Assembly: GCF_014648775.1 (NCBI RefSeq)
Contig: NZ_BMRT01000006.1
Span: 124,001 to 188,000 of the forward strand
Reading direction: 5' to 3'
Length of the DNA: 64,000 nucleotides
Source of the DNA: Streptomyces abikoensis
Lineage (GTDB): Bacteria; Actinomycetota; Actinomycetes; Streptomycetales; Streptomycetaceae
The notes under the pieces were generated by a model, which saw only the letters and a program-made list of their open reading frames with translations, had not been told where the DNA came from and searched no databases. Positions 36,070 to 44,669 of the stretch are shown here, one piece after another. The translations under genes were made by a program, and so were the position numbers. How positions within the stretch are numbered: position 1 is the first letter of the stretch; each line of letters opens with the position of its first letter.

Positions 36070-37263
36070 GTGACCGAGCGCGTCGTACTCGCCTATTCCG
36101 GCGGCCTTGACACCTCCGTCGCCATCGGCTGGATCGCCGAGGAGACGGGCGCCGAGGTCATCGCCGTCGCCGTGGATGTCGGCCAGGGCGGCGAGGACCT
36201 GGACGTCATCCGCAAGCGCGCGCTCGCCTGCGGTGCGGTGGAGGCGGAGGTCGCCGACGCCAAGGACGAGTTCGCGGAGGAGTACTGCCTCCCCGCGATC
36301 AAGGCCAACGCCCTGTACATGGACCGGTACCCGCTGGTCTCCGCCCTCTCGCGGCCCACGATCGTCAAGCACCTGGTCGCCGCCGCGAAGAAGCACGGCG
36401 CGACCACCGTCGCCCACGGCTGCACCGGCAAGGGCAACGACCAGGTGCGGTTCGAGGCCGGCATCTCCTCCCTCGCCCCCGAGCTGAAGTGCATCGCCCC
36501 CGTCCGGGACTACGCGATGACCCGTGACAAGGCCATCGCCTTCTGCGAGGCCAAGGGCCTGCCGATCGCGACGACCAAGAAGTCGCCGTACTCCATCGAC
36601 CAGAACGTCTTCGGCCGGGCCGTCGAGACCGGCTTCCTCGAGGACATCTGGAACGCCCCGATCGAGGACGTCTACGACTACACCGCCAACCCGGCCACCC
36701 CCCGGGAGGCCGACGAGGTCGTCATCACCTTCGACAAGGGCGTCCCCGTGGCCATCGACGGCAAGCCCGTCACCGTGCTGCAGGCCATCCAGCAGATGAA
36801 CGAGCGGGCCGGCGCCCAGGGCGTCGGGCGGCTGGACATGGTCGAGGACCGGCTGGTCGGCATCAAGTCCCGGGAGATCTACGAGGCGCCCGGCGCGATC
36901 GCGCTGATCACCGCGCACCAGGAGCTGGAGGCCGTCACCGTCGAGCGCGAGCTCGCCCGGTACAAGCGGCAGGTCGAGCAGCGGTGGGCCGAGCTGGTCT
37001 ACGACGGCCTGTGGTTCTCCCCGCTCAAGCGGGCCCTGGACGGCTTCGTCGCCGAGGCCAACGAGCACGTCTCCGGCGACATCCGGATGACCCTCCACGG
37101 CGGCCGGGCCGTCGTCACGGGCCGGCGGTCCGAGAAGTCGCTCTACGACTTCAACCTCGCCACCTACGACACGGGCGACACCTTCGACCAGTCGATGTCG
37201 AAGGGCTTCATCGAGATCTTCGGCCTCTCCTCGAAGATCGCGGCCAAGCGGGACCTGGCCTGA
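36070..37263 (+). CDS. argG: Argininosuccinate synthase
   Basis: Joins citrulline and aspartate with ATP to argininosuccinate (397 residues, the usual length). The N-terminal PP-loop VVLAYSGGLDTSVAI binds ATP. Family blocks HGCTGKGNDQVRFE, TTKKSPYSIDQNVFGR and ITFDKGVPVAIDG are intact. The GTG at 36070 follows AAGGAG. It has its own ARG-box promoter and is followed 39 bp later by argH, so the last two arginine steps are together here. Confidence 0.98.
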   Translation: MTERVVLAYSGGLDTSVAIGWIAEETGAEVIAVAVDVGQGGEDLDVIRKRALACGAVEAEVADAKDEFAEEYCLPAIKANALYMDRYPLVSALSRPTIVKHLVAAAKKHGATTVAHGCTGKGNDQVRFEAGISSLAPELKCIAPVRDYAMTRDKAIAFCEAKGLPIATTKKSPYSIDQNVFGRAVETGFLEDIWNAPIEDVYDYTANPATPREADEVVITFDKGVPVAIDGKPVTVLQAIQQMNERAGAQGVGRLDMVEDRLVGIKSREIYEAPGAIALITAHQELEAVTVERELARYKRQVEQRWAELVYDGLWFSPLKRALDGFVAEANEHVSGDIRMTLHGGRAVVTGRRSEKSLYDFNLATYDTGDTFDQSMSKGFIEIFGLSSKIAAKRDLA

Positions 37264-37302
37264 TAGACCGGCCGCCCCCCACCACCCACGAGGAGCACGC
37301 AA

Positions 37303-38736
37303 GTGAGCAACGGCACCACCGATGACGTCCGGCTTTGGGGCGGCCGCTTCGCCGACGGCCCGGCCGAGGCGCTGGCCAAGCTGTCCGCCTCAGTCCACTT
37401 CGACTGGCGGCTCGCCCCTTACGACATCGCCGGTTCCCGCGCCCACGCCCGTGTGCTCCACAAGGCCGGCCTGCTGACGGCCGACGAGCTGGAGCGGATG
37501 CTCGACGGCCTCGACCGCCTCGAGGCCGACGTCGCCGCCGGCACCTTCACCGGAACCGTCGCCGACGAGGACGTCCACACCGCGCTCGAGCGCGGTCTGC
37601 TGGAGCGGCTCGGACCCGAGCTCGGCGGGAAGCTGCGGGCCGGGCGGTCCCGGAACGACCAGGTCGCCACGCTCTTCCGGATGTACCTGCGCGACCACGC
37701 GCGGATCATCGGCGGGCTCATCGCCGACCTCCAGGAAGCGCTGGTCGGGCTGGCGGAGGCGCACCCCGACGTCGCCATGCCGGGCCGCACCCACCTCCAG
37801 CACGCCCAGCCGGTGCTCTTCGCCCACCACGTGCTCGCCCACGTCCAGGCGCTGTCCCGGGACGCGGAGCGGCTGCGGCAGTGGGACGAGCGCACGGCGG
37901 TCTCGCCGTACGGCTCGGGCGCGCTGGCCGGGTCCTCCCTCGGGCTGGACCCGGAGGCGGTCGCCGCCGACCTGGGCTTCGAGCGGGGCTCCGCCGGGAA
38001 CTCCATCGACGGCACGGCCTCCCGGGACTTCGTCGCCGAGTTCGCCTTCATCACGGCGATGATCGGCGTCGACCTCTCGCGGATCGCCGAGGAGGTCATC
38101 ATCTGGAACACGAAGGAGTTCTCCTTCGTCACCCTCCACGACGCCTTCTCCACCGGCTCCTCGATCATGCCGCAGAAGAAGAACCCCGACATCGCCGAGC
38201 TCGCGCGCGGCAAGTCCGGGCGGCTGATCGGCAACCTCACCGGGCTGATGGCCACCCTCAAGGCCCTGCCGCTCGCCTACAACCGTGATCTCCAGGAGGA
38301 CAAGGAGCCGGTCTTCGACTCCTGCGACCAGCTGGAGGTCCTCCTCCCGGCCTTCACCGGGATGATGGCGACCCTCACGGTCCACCGCGAGCGGATGGAG
38401 GAGCTGGCCCCGGCCGGTTTCTCGCTGGCCACCGACATCGCCGAATGGCTGGTCCGCCAGGGCGTGCCGTTCCGGGTGGCGCACGAGGTCGCGGGGGAGT
38501 GCGTCAAGGAGTGCGAGGCGCGCGGCATCGAGCTCGACGGGCTCACCGACGAGGACTTCGCCGCGATCTCCCCGCACCTGACGCCCGAGGTCCGTACCGT
38601 CCTGAGCGTGCCCGGCGCGCTCGCCTCCCGCAGCGGGCGGGGCGGCACGGCCCCCTCGGCCGTGGCGGTCCAGCTCCAGGAGGTCAAGGCCGATCTCGCG
38701 GTCCAGCGCACCTGGGCGGATGCGCGCCACGGGTGA
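37303..38736 (+). CDS. argH: Argininosuccinate lyase
   Basis: Cleaves argininosuccinate to arginine and fumarate (477 residues). The aspartase/fumarase-superfamily signature GSSIMPQKKNPD is present, with the catalytic Ser in the flexible loop, and AGRSRNDQVATLFRMYLRD and MPGRTHLQHAQPVLFAHHVLAHVQ as conserved regions 1 and 2. The GTG at 37303 has GAGGAG upstream. Likely co-transcribed with argG. A perfect palindrome lies 20 bp after the stop and probably serves the next gene. Confidence 0.98.
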   Translation: MSNGTTDDVRLWGGRFADGPAEALAKLSASVHFDWRLAPYDIAGSRAHARVLHKAGLLTADELERMLDGLDRLEADVAAGTFTGTVADEDVHTALERGLLERLGPELGGKLRAGRSRNDQVATLFRMYLRDHARIIGGLIADLQEALVGLAEAHPDVAMPGRTHLQHAQPVLFAHHVLAHVQALSRDAERLRQWDERTAVSPYGSGALAGSSLGLDPEAVAADLGFERGSAGNSIDGTASRDFVAEFAFITAMIGVDLSRIAEEVIIWNTKEFSFVTLHDAFSTGSSIMPQKKNPDIAELARGKSGRLIGNLTGLMATLKALPLAYNRDLQEDKEPVFDSCDQLEVLLPAFTGMMATLTVHRERMEELAPAGFSLATDIAEWLVRQGVPFRVAHEVAGECVKECEARGIELDGLTDEDFAAISPHLTPEVRTVLSVPGALASRSGRGGTAPSAVAVQLQEVKADLAVQRTWADARHG

Positions 38737-38756
38737 TCATTTTAAGACGCCGTTAG

Positions 38757-38786
38757 CCCGGATGAGACGTTCACGTCTCATCCGGG
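38757..38786. promoter_or_regulatory. Perfect palindrome, candidate TetR operator
   Basis: Arms CCCGGATGAGACG and CGTCTCATCCGGG, 13 bp each with a TTCA centre, overlap the promoter of the tetR/MFS pair; TTATGGT (38787-38793) looks like its -10. A further half-site GTCTCATG sits on the start codon. The hairpin could also end the argH transcript. Confidence 0.65.
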
Positions 38787-38799
38787 TTATGGTCGTCTC

Positions 38800-39351
38800 A
38801 TGAGCCTTGACCGCCGCGAGCATGTACTCAGAGCAGCCGCAGCCTTGCTCCCACGCAAGGCGACCGCCTCCATGGACGAGATCGCCAAGGCAGCCGGCAT
38901 CAGCCGCGCCACCCTCCACCGTCACTTCGCCGGCCGCGACGCGCTCGTGCGGGCCCTGGAGAAGCTCGGCATCGAGCAGTTCGAGCGGGCCCTGGACGAG
39001 GCCCGGCTCGACGAGGGCGACGCGGCCGGGGCGGTGCGCCGCCTGATCGAGAAGGCGGAGCCGGTCGCCGGCATCCTGTCGTTCCTCTACACCGAGAACC
39101 AGCTCTTCGAGGGCGAGGTGAACGAGGGCTGGAACCGCCTCGACGCCCGTGTCCACGCGCTCTTCCTGCGCGGCCAGGAGCAGGGCGCCATCCGGGTCGA
39201 CCTCTCACCCGCCTGGCTCACCGACGCGCTGTACGGGCTGATCGCCTCCGGGGCGTGGGCCGTGCAGGATGGGCGGGTGGCGGCCAAGGACCTCACCCGC
39301 ATGGTCTCCGAGCTCCTCCTCGGCGGGGCGCAGCGGAGGGCCGAGCGGTGA
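38800..39351 (+). CDS. TetR-family regulator of the MFS pump
   Basis: Repressor of 183 residues. The N-terminal HTH is REHVLRAAAALLPRKATASMDEIAKAAGISRATLHRHFAGRDALVRALE; the C-terminal part has no named ligand motif. The ATG at 38800 lies 7 bp after the TTATGGT box, so translation is probably leaderless. The palindrome upstream is the obvious self-operator. The stop overlaps the MFS start (GTGA), so pump and repressor are co-expressed, the usual autoregulated drug-efflux pattern. Confidence 0.92.
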   Translation: MSLDRREHVLRAAAALLPRKATASMDEIAKAAGISRATLHRHFAGRDALVRALEKLGIEQFERALDEARLDEGDAAGAVRRLIEKAEPVAGILSFLYTENQLFEGEVNEGWNRLDARVHALFLRGQEQGAIRVDLSPAWLTDALYGLIASGAWAVQDGRVAAKDLTRMVSELLLGGAQRRAER

Positions 39352-40901
39352 GCGCGCGGACCGCCGGCCCGGCGCCCGGTGCGCCCACGCCGGTGGAGAC
39401 GCCGCGTCCGGGGCGCTGGCTGGCGCTGGGCGTGCTCGTCCTCGCCGTGCTGCTCGTCGCCGTCGACGCGACCGTGCTGGGCCTGGCGACGCCGTTCCTC
39501 AGCGAGGACCTCAAGCCGTCGGGCACCCAATTGCTGTGGATCGGTGACGTCTATTCCTTCGTCATCGCCGGACTGCTGGTCTCCATGGGCAGCCTGGGCG
39601 ACCGGGTGGGCCGCAAGAAGCTGCTGCTGACGGGTGCGGTGGCGTTCGGCGCGGTGTCGGTGCTCAACGCCTACGCGTCCAGCCCGGAGATGATGATCGC
39701 GGCCCGGGCGCTGCTGGGTGTGGCGGGCGCGACGCTGATGCCCTCGACGCTGGCGCTGATCCGCAACATCTTCCACGACCCCAAGGAGCGCAGCCTGGCC
39801 ATCGGCATCTGGGGTGCCATGGCCTCCGCGGGCGCGGCCGTCGGGCCGGTGGTGGGCGGCTTCCTGCTGGAGAACTTCTGGTGGGGCTCGGTCTTCCTGA
39901 TCAACCTGCCGGTGATGGCCGTGCTCGTCCTCGTCGGGGCGAAGCTCCTGCCGGAGTCCAAGGACCCCGCGCCGGGGCCGTGGGACCTGCCGAGCGTGCT
40001 GCTGTCGATGGCGGGCATCGTGGGCCTGGTCTACGCGATCAAGGAAGGTGCGACGAACGGTTTCGCCTGGCCGGTCGCCCTGGCGGCGTGCGTCGGCGCG
40101 GTGGCGCTGGTGTGGTTCGTCCGGCGGCAGCTCACCCTGCCCTCGCCGCTTTTGAACATGCGGCTCTTCCACCACCGGGGCTTCTCGGGGGCGGTCCTGG
40201 CCGATCTGCTGACGGTGCTGGGGCTGTCCGGGATGGTCTTCTTCCTCTCCCAGTTCCTCCAACTGGTGCAGGACCGCAGCCCGCTGGAGGCGGGGCTGGC
40301 CGAGCTGCCCGCCGCCATCGGCGCGGTGACGGCCGGTCTGCTGGCCGGGCAGGCCGCCCGGCGCTGGTCGGTGCGCTCGGTGGTCGCCGGCGGGCTCGCG
40401 GCGATAGGGCTCGCGCTCGCGGCGCTGGTCACCCTCGACGCGGACACCTCGTACCCGGTGCTGGGCGCGGCGCTGCTCGTCGTCGGCATCGGGGCGGGCT
40501 TCTCCTTCACCGTCACCGCCGACGTGATCCTCTCCAGCGTGCCCAAGGAGCAGGCGGGCGCGGCCTCGGCGGTCTCCGAGACGGCCTACGAGCTGGGCGC
40601 CGCGCTGGGCATCGCCCTGCTCGGCACGATCGTCACCGGGATCTACCGGGGGTTCACCGTGCCGGCCGGTGTCCCGGCGGGTGCGGCGGGCGACGCGCGG
40701 GAATCCCTGGGCGGCGCGGTCGAGGCGGCCGCCACCCTGCCCGCGGACTCGGGTGCGGCGCTGCTCGGCTCGGCGCAGGACTCCTTCGTCGAGGGGCTGC
40801 GGGTCGCCTCCGGCGTCGGTGCGCTGGTGCTGCTGGTGACGGCGGTCGCGGCCTGGTTCCTGCTGCGCGGGCAGCGGCTGGAGGAAGGGTACGGCGGCTG
40901 A
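39348..40901 (+). CDS. MFS multidrug efflux transporter (DHA2, 14 TM)
   Basis: Proton-driven exporter of 517 residues with about 14 transmembrane helices, DHA2/QacA type. DHA2 signatures are seen: LAVLLVAVDATVLGLATPFLSEDL in helix 1 with an acidic Asp, GSLGDRVGRKKLLLTG as motif A, and GPVVGGFLLENFWWGSVFLINLP as motif C. An extracytoplasmic loop rich in Ala precedes the last helix. The GTG at 39348 overlaps the tetR stop. Substrate unknown; TetR partner suggests a toxic or antibiotic compound. Confidence 0.92.
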   Translation: MSARTAGPAPGAPTPVETPRPGRWLALGVLVLAVLLVAVDATVLGLATPFLSEDLKPSGTQLLWIGDVYSFVIAGLLVSMGSLGDRVGRKKLLLTGAVAFGAVSVLNAYASSPEMMIAARALLGVAGATLMPSTLALIRNIFHDPKERSLAIGIWGAMASAGAAVGPVVGGFLLENFWWGSVFLINLPVMAVLVLVGAKLLPESKDPAPGPWDLPSVLLSMAGIVGLVYAIKEGATNGFAWPVALAACVGAVALVWFVRRQLTLPSPLLNMRLFHHRGFSGAVLADLLTVLGLSGMVFFLSQFLQLVQDRSPLEAGLAELPAAIGAVTAGLLAGQAARRWSVRSVVAGGLAAIGLALAALVTLDADTSYPVLGAALLVVGIGAGFSFTVTADVILSSVPKEQAGAASAVSETAYELGAALGIALLGTIVTGIYRGFTVPAGVPAGAAGDARESLGGAVEAAATLPADSGAALLGSAQDSFVEGLRVASGVGALVLLVTAVAAWFLLRGQRLEEGYGG

Positions 40902-40951
40902 GCCCCCAAGAGGGCTCGGACGGGCCGAGACGGGCTCGGATGAGCAAACAC

Positions 40952-40986
40952 CACATGGGCCGGGGTGGCAAGCCCCGGCCCATGTG
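40952..40986. terminator. Hairpin terminator after the MFS gene
   Basis: 14-bp stem CACATGGGCCGGGG with its complement and a 7-nt loop, flanked by AAACA and ACGTTTA, 50 bp after the stop. Confidence 0.75.
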
Positions 40987-41121
40987 ACGTTTACCGGCGA
41001 GTAACACTCTTGACGCACTCCTGACACGCCCGAGAACATCTCGTCCACCGGTCGACAATGTCGAACGAGGTTCGGACGAAGGCGTCCCCAGCAGCGACGC
41101 CATGTTCAAAGGACTCCCCAC

Positions 41122-41946
41122 ATGCGTCTGCGCACCACCGCACGGTTCCTGGTCGCCGCCGCGGCCACGGCCGCCCTGAGCCTCATGGGGCTCACCGCGT
41201 CCCCGGCCTCCGCCTCGGTCCTGGACGTCCCGCCCAAGGGCGCCAACGACTGGTCCTGCAAGCCGGACTCGGCCCACCCGCAGCCCGTCGTGCTCGTCAA
41301 CGGCACGTTCAAGCTGATGGCGGAGAACTGGGCCAAGCTCTCCCCGGCGCTCAAGGAGGCGGGCTACTGCGTCTTCGCCTTCAACTACGGGCACATGGAG
41401 ACCGACCCGATCCCCCAGGCCGCCGCCGAGCTGCGCGACTTCGTCGAGGCGGTGCGCGGCGCGACGGGCGCGGCCAAGGTCGACATCGTCGGGCACAGCC
41501 AGGGCGGCATGATGCCGCGCTACTACGTGAAGTTCCTCGGCGGCGCGGACAAGGTCGACGACCTCGTGGGCATCGTCCCGTCCAACCACGGCACGCTGAA
41601 CCCGCTGGCCATCCCGTTCGGCTACACCTTCTGCCCGTCCTGCCTGGACCAGCGCGTCGGCTCGGACCTGCTGAAGAAGCTCAACGAGGGCGACGAGACC
41701 CCGGCCGGCCCGGACTACACCGTCGTCACCACCCGGCACGACGAGGTCGTCATCCCCTACACCAGCGCCCTGCTGACCGGCCCGGCCGAGCACCTCAGCA
41801 ACGTCGTGCTGCAGGACAAGTGCCCGCTCGACCCGTTCATGCACGACCAGGCCACCAAGGACCCGGTCGTCGCCCAGTGGGTGCTCAACGCCCTCGGGCG
41901 CAAGGGCCCGGCCGACCCGGCGTTCCAGCCGCGCTGCCTGGGCTAG
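41122..41946 (+). CDS. Secreted lipase/esterase (alpha/beta hydrolase)
   Basis: Exported hydrolase of 274 residues. Residues 1-31 form a Sec signal peptide (MRLRTTARFLVAAAATAALS, ending SPASA). The mature enzyme has the oxyanion-like PVVLVNG, the nucleophile elbow GHSQGG with Ser126, Asp in the HDEVV region near residue 210 and a terminal catalytic His (DPFMHDQATKD) near 237. Four Cys allow disulfides. This is the pattern of Streptomyces class 2 lipases. The ATG at 41122 follows AAAGGAC. It stands alone and converges with the acyltransferase gene. Confidence 0.92.
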   Translation: MRLRTTARFLVAAAATAALSLMGLTASPASASVLDVPPKGANDWSCKPDSAHPQPVVLVNGTFKLMAENWAKLSPALKEAGYCVFAFNYGHMETDPIPQAAAELRDFVEAVRGATGAAKVDIVGHSQGGMMPRYYVKFLGGADKVDDLVGIVPSNHGTLNPLAIPFGYTFCPSCLDQRVGSDLLKKLNEGDETPAGPDYTVVTTRHDEVVIPYTSALLTGPAEHLSNVVLQDKCPLDPFMHDQATKDPVVAQWVLNALGRKGPADPAFQPRCLG

Positions 41947-41972
41947 CCCCCGCGCGGTGGGTCCGGCCGGGG

Positions 41973-42641
41973 TCAGGCCGCCTTGGCCTTGGTGGCGTAC
42001 ATGTCCACGTACTCCTGGCCGGACAGCCGCATGACCTCGCTCATCACCTCGTCGGTGACGGCGCGCAGCACATAGCGGTCGCGGTCCATCCCCTCGTAGC
42101 GGGAGAAGTCCAGCGGCTCGCCGAAGCGCACCGTCACCGGCGCGATGCGCGGCAGGCCCTTGCCGGAGGGCTGGACCTTCTCCGTGCCGATCATCGCGAA
42201 CGGCACCACCGGGGCGCCCGTCATCAGCGTCAGCCGGGCGATGCCGGTGCGGCCGCGGTAGAGGCGGCCGTCGGGGGAGCGGGTGCCCTCCGGGTAGATG
42301 CCGAAGACCTTGCCCTCCTCCAGCACCCGACGGCCCGTCATCAGCGCGGCCACCCCGCCGTTGCCGCCGTCGCGGTCGACCGGGATCATCCCGGAGGCGC
42401 CGAAGAACCACGCCATCAGCCGGCCCTTGAGCCCCTTGCCGGTGACGTACTCGTCCTTGCCGATGAAGAGCACCTGGCGCTTGACGACCAGGGCGAGGAA
42501 CAGCGAGTCCACGAACGTGGTGTGGTTCCCCGCGAGGATCACCGGCCCGCTCTCCGCGATGTGCTCGGCTCCCTCGATCTTCGGGCGGTACAGGACGCGC
42601 ATGAGCAATCCGAGGAACGCCTTGAGCAGGATGCGGGACAA
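41973..42641 (-). CDS. 1-acylglycerol-3-phosphate acyltransferase (PlsC type)
   Basis: Membrane-associated acyltransferase of 222 residues, converting lysophosphatidate to phosphatidate in phospholipid synthesis. Motif I is NHTTFVDSLF (HX4D), motif III is VFGIYPEGTRSPDGRLYRGRTG, and IPVDRDG and VPFAMIG complete the family core. One N-terminal hydrophobic segment (LLKAFLGLLMRVLY). I use the TTG at 42641 because GGAGGG sits 4 bp upstream; the long open frame upstream is a shadow crossing the glpQ promoter. It is divergent from the glycerophosphodiesterase gene. Confidence 0.9.
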   Translation of the reverse strand: MSRILLKAFLGLLMRVLYRPKIEGAEHIAESGPVILAGNHTTFVDSLFLALVVKRQVLFIGKDEYVTGKGLKGRLMAWFFGASGMIPVDRDGGNGGVAALMTGRRVLEEGKVFGIYPEGTRSPDGRLYRGRTGIARLTLMTGAPVVPFAMIGTEKVQPSGKGLPRIAPVTVRFGEPLDFSRYEGMDRDRYVLRAVTDEVMSEVMRLSGQEYVDMYATKAKAA

Positions 42642-42759
42642 CGGACCCTCCGGTCGTGATGGGCGGGACGGGCGCGCGGGGCGCGGTCGACGACGATACT
42701 CGCGGGTACGCCTCTTGTGCACGCGGGGTTGACCGAGTCGAAACAGAGTGTTGACGTGA

Positions 42760-42792
42760 CTTTCCACTCCGTTCCCCCTTCGTTCTTCAGCC
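42760..42792 (+). promoter_or_regulatory. Candidate PHO box upstream of glpQ
   Basis: GTTCCCCCTTC (42771-42781) and GTTCTTCAGCC (42782-42792) are adjacent 11-bp units resembling the Streptomyces PhoP direct repeat GTTCACCnnnn; a weaker unit (CTTTCCACTCC) lies just before. From memory, the S. coelicolor glpQ genes are PhoP-controlled, which fits. Confidence 0.45.
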
Positions 42793-42863
42793 CGGTGGTC
42801 GGACGTGCATACGATCGCCCGGCCAAGAGCACCACACGGCGACAGCACCACAGAAGGAGAAAC

Positions 42864-44042
42864 ATGCAGCAGGAGCAGCGGCCGGGCAGGCGTACGGTGC
42901 TGGGGGCCGCGGCGGCCCTCGGCGCGGGGGCGGTCGCCCTCGGCGGCGGAGCGGTGCCGGCGGTGGCGGCCACCGGGCGGGAGACGGACCTCACGGCCGG
43001 GCAGCGCCACGGCGGTTCGTACAAGGACCTGCCCGTGCCCACCGTCATCGGCCACCGCGGCGCCTGCGGCTACCGCCCCGAGCACACTTTCGGCTCCTAC
43101 GAGTACGCCCTCGCCAACGGCGCGGACGTCATCGAGCAGGACGTCGTGCCGACCAAGGACGGCCACCTCGTCTGCCGCCACGAGAACGACATCACCAACA
43201 CCACCGATGTCGCCTCGCACCCGGAGTTCGCCTCCCGCAAGACCACCAAGACCGTCGACGGCGAGCAGCACACCGGCTGGTTCACCGAGGACTTCACCCT
43301 CGCGGAGCTGAAGACGCTGCGCGCCAAGGAGCGGATACCGGGCACCCGCCAGCACAACACCCTCTACGACGGCCGCTGGGACGTGCCGACGTTCGAGGAG
43401 GTCCTCAAGTGGGCCGAGGAGCAGGGCCGCAAGCGCGGCCGGCGGATCTGGCTCCACGTGGAGACCAAGCACCCCACGTACTTCCGCAAGATCGGCCTGG
43501 GCCTGGAGGAGCGCCTCGCCAAGCTGCTGCGCCGCTACAACCGCTCGGGCCACAACGGCTACACCTTCCTCCAGTCGTTCGAGCCCAGCAGCCTCCAGCG
43601 CCTCGGCAGGCTCGGCCTGGACTGCCCCAAGGTGCTGCTGCTGGACGACCTGCCCACCCGCCCCTGGGACTTCGTCGAGGCGAAGGACCCGCGCACCGTC
43701 GCGGACCTCATCACCCCCAAGGGCCTCAAGTGGATCTCCGGCTTCGCGCAGGGCATCGGCCCCTGGGTGAACCAGATCATCCCCCGGGACAAGAACGACC
43801 GGCTCACCAAGCCCACCACGCTGGTGCGCGACGCCCATGCCGCCGGGCTGTTCCTCCACCCGTACACCATGCGCAACGAGAACAGCTTCCTGCCCGCCGA
43901 CTTCCGCCGGGGGACGGACCCGAACGCCTACGGCGACGCGTTCGGGGCGTTCAAGGCGTACTTCGCGACGGGCATCGACGGCATCTTCTCCGACAACTGC
44001 GACACGGCGGCGATGGCCCGGGACGCGTTCCGTAAGGGGTGA
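42864..44042 (+). CDS. glpQ: Secreted glycerophosphodiester phosphodiesterase
   Basis: Hydrolyses glycerophosphodiesters or teichoic-acid units outside the cell to glycerol-3-phosphate, a phosphate-scavenging role. The N-terminus QRPGRRTVLGAAAALGAGAVAL is a Tat signal. The GDPD TIM barrel shows IGHRGACGYRPEHT with catalytic His64, then ANGADVIEQDVVPTKDGHLVCRHE with the metal-binding Glu and Asp and second His, and TFLQSFEPSSL. At 392 residues it fits the periplasmic GlpQ type rather than the cytosolic UgpQ type. ATG 42864 follows AGAAGGAG. A PHO-box-like repeat lies 70 bp upstream. Confidence 0.94.
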   Translation: MQQEQRPGRRTVLGAAAALGAGAVALGGGAVPAVAATGRETDLTAGQRHGGSYKDLPVPTVIGHRGACGYRPEHTFGSYEYALANGADVIEQDVVPTKDGHLVCRHENDITNTTDVASHPEFASRKTTKTVDGEQHTGWFTEDFTLAELKTLRAKERIPGTRQHNTLYDGRWDVPTFEEVLKWAEEQGRKRGRRIWLHVETKHPTYFRKIGLGLEERLAKLLRRYNRSGHNGYTFLQSFEPSSLQRLGRLGLDCPKVLLLDDLPTRPWDFVEAKDPRTVADLITPKGLKWISGFAQGIGPWVNQIIPRDKNDRLTKPTTLVRDAHAAGLFLHPYTMRNENSFLPADFRRGTDPNAYGDAFGAFKAYFATGIDGIFSDNCDTAAMARDAFRKG

Positions 44043-44119
44043 CCCTTGCGCCTCGCCCGGAAGGGTGAATTCCGGCAGGGCCGGAAACCGGTGGGCGGGG
44101 ACGCCGCGTCCCCGCCCGC

Positions 44120-44620
44120 GTGACCACACAGAGTGATCTCCTGACCCGGCTCGCCCCCCTGCTCAAGGCCGAGTGCGCCGCCGAGGCGCACTCCGCCGGA
44201 CTGGACGCCGCGGACCTCGAACAGTCCGTCTGGGTGCGGCTGCTGAGCGAGCGCCGGGCCGGGGAGCCCGCCGCGCGCTTAGCGGCGGCGGTCAGGGCCG
44301 AGGTCCGGGCCGCCCTGCGCCGGCGGGAAGTGCTCTACGACCCCACCACCGAGGCCGCCCCGGCGCCCGGCGCACGGGTGGACTCCGGAGTGGAACAGGC
44401 CGTGCTGGCCGCCGAGTCCCGCCGCGAGCTGCTGGCCGCGATCCGCCGGCTGCCCGGCCGCTGTCCCCGGGTGATTTCCGCGCTTCTTTCGGGCCACGAC
44501 CCGACCTACCGTGAAATCGCAGGGAAGTTGGGAATGTCACAAGGATCTTTGGGGCCCGTACGTTCCCGTTGCCTGGGATGCCTGCGCAGAATGCTCATGG
44601 CAGAGATTGCAGCTCCTTGA
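44120..44620 (+). CDS. Atypical small sigma-70-like factor
   Basis: Predicted sigma factor-like protein of 166 residues. The N-terminal part (LTRLAPLLKAECAAEAHSAGLDAADLEQSVWVRLLSE) resembles a degenerate sigma region 2, including the conserved DLEQSVWVRL. The C-terminal part has a region 4 helix-turn-helix, AIRRLPGRCPRVISALLSGHDPTYREIAGKLGMSQGSLGPVRSRCLGCLRRML. The usual -10-binding residues of region 2 are not evident, and no anti-sigma gene lies beside it. Streptomyces genomes carry similar short ECF-like factors of unknown role. The GTG at 44120 is 77 bp past glpQ. Confidence 0.78.
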   Translation: MTTQSDLLTRLAPLLKAECAAEAHSAGLDAADLEQSVWVRLLSERRAGEPAARLAAAVRAEVRAALRRREVLYDPTTEAAPAPGARVDSGVEQAVLAAESRRELLAAIRRLPGRCPRVISALLSGHDPTYREIAGKLGMSQGSLGPVRSRCLGCLRRMLMAEIAAP

Positions 44621-44669
44621 CCCGGGGGAAAGGAGCATCAAGCGACCCAGCAAGGGGAGGCGTGCGCAC

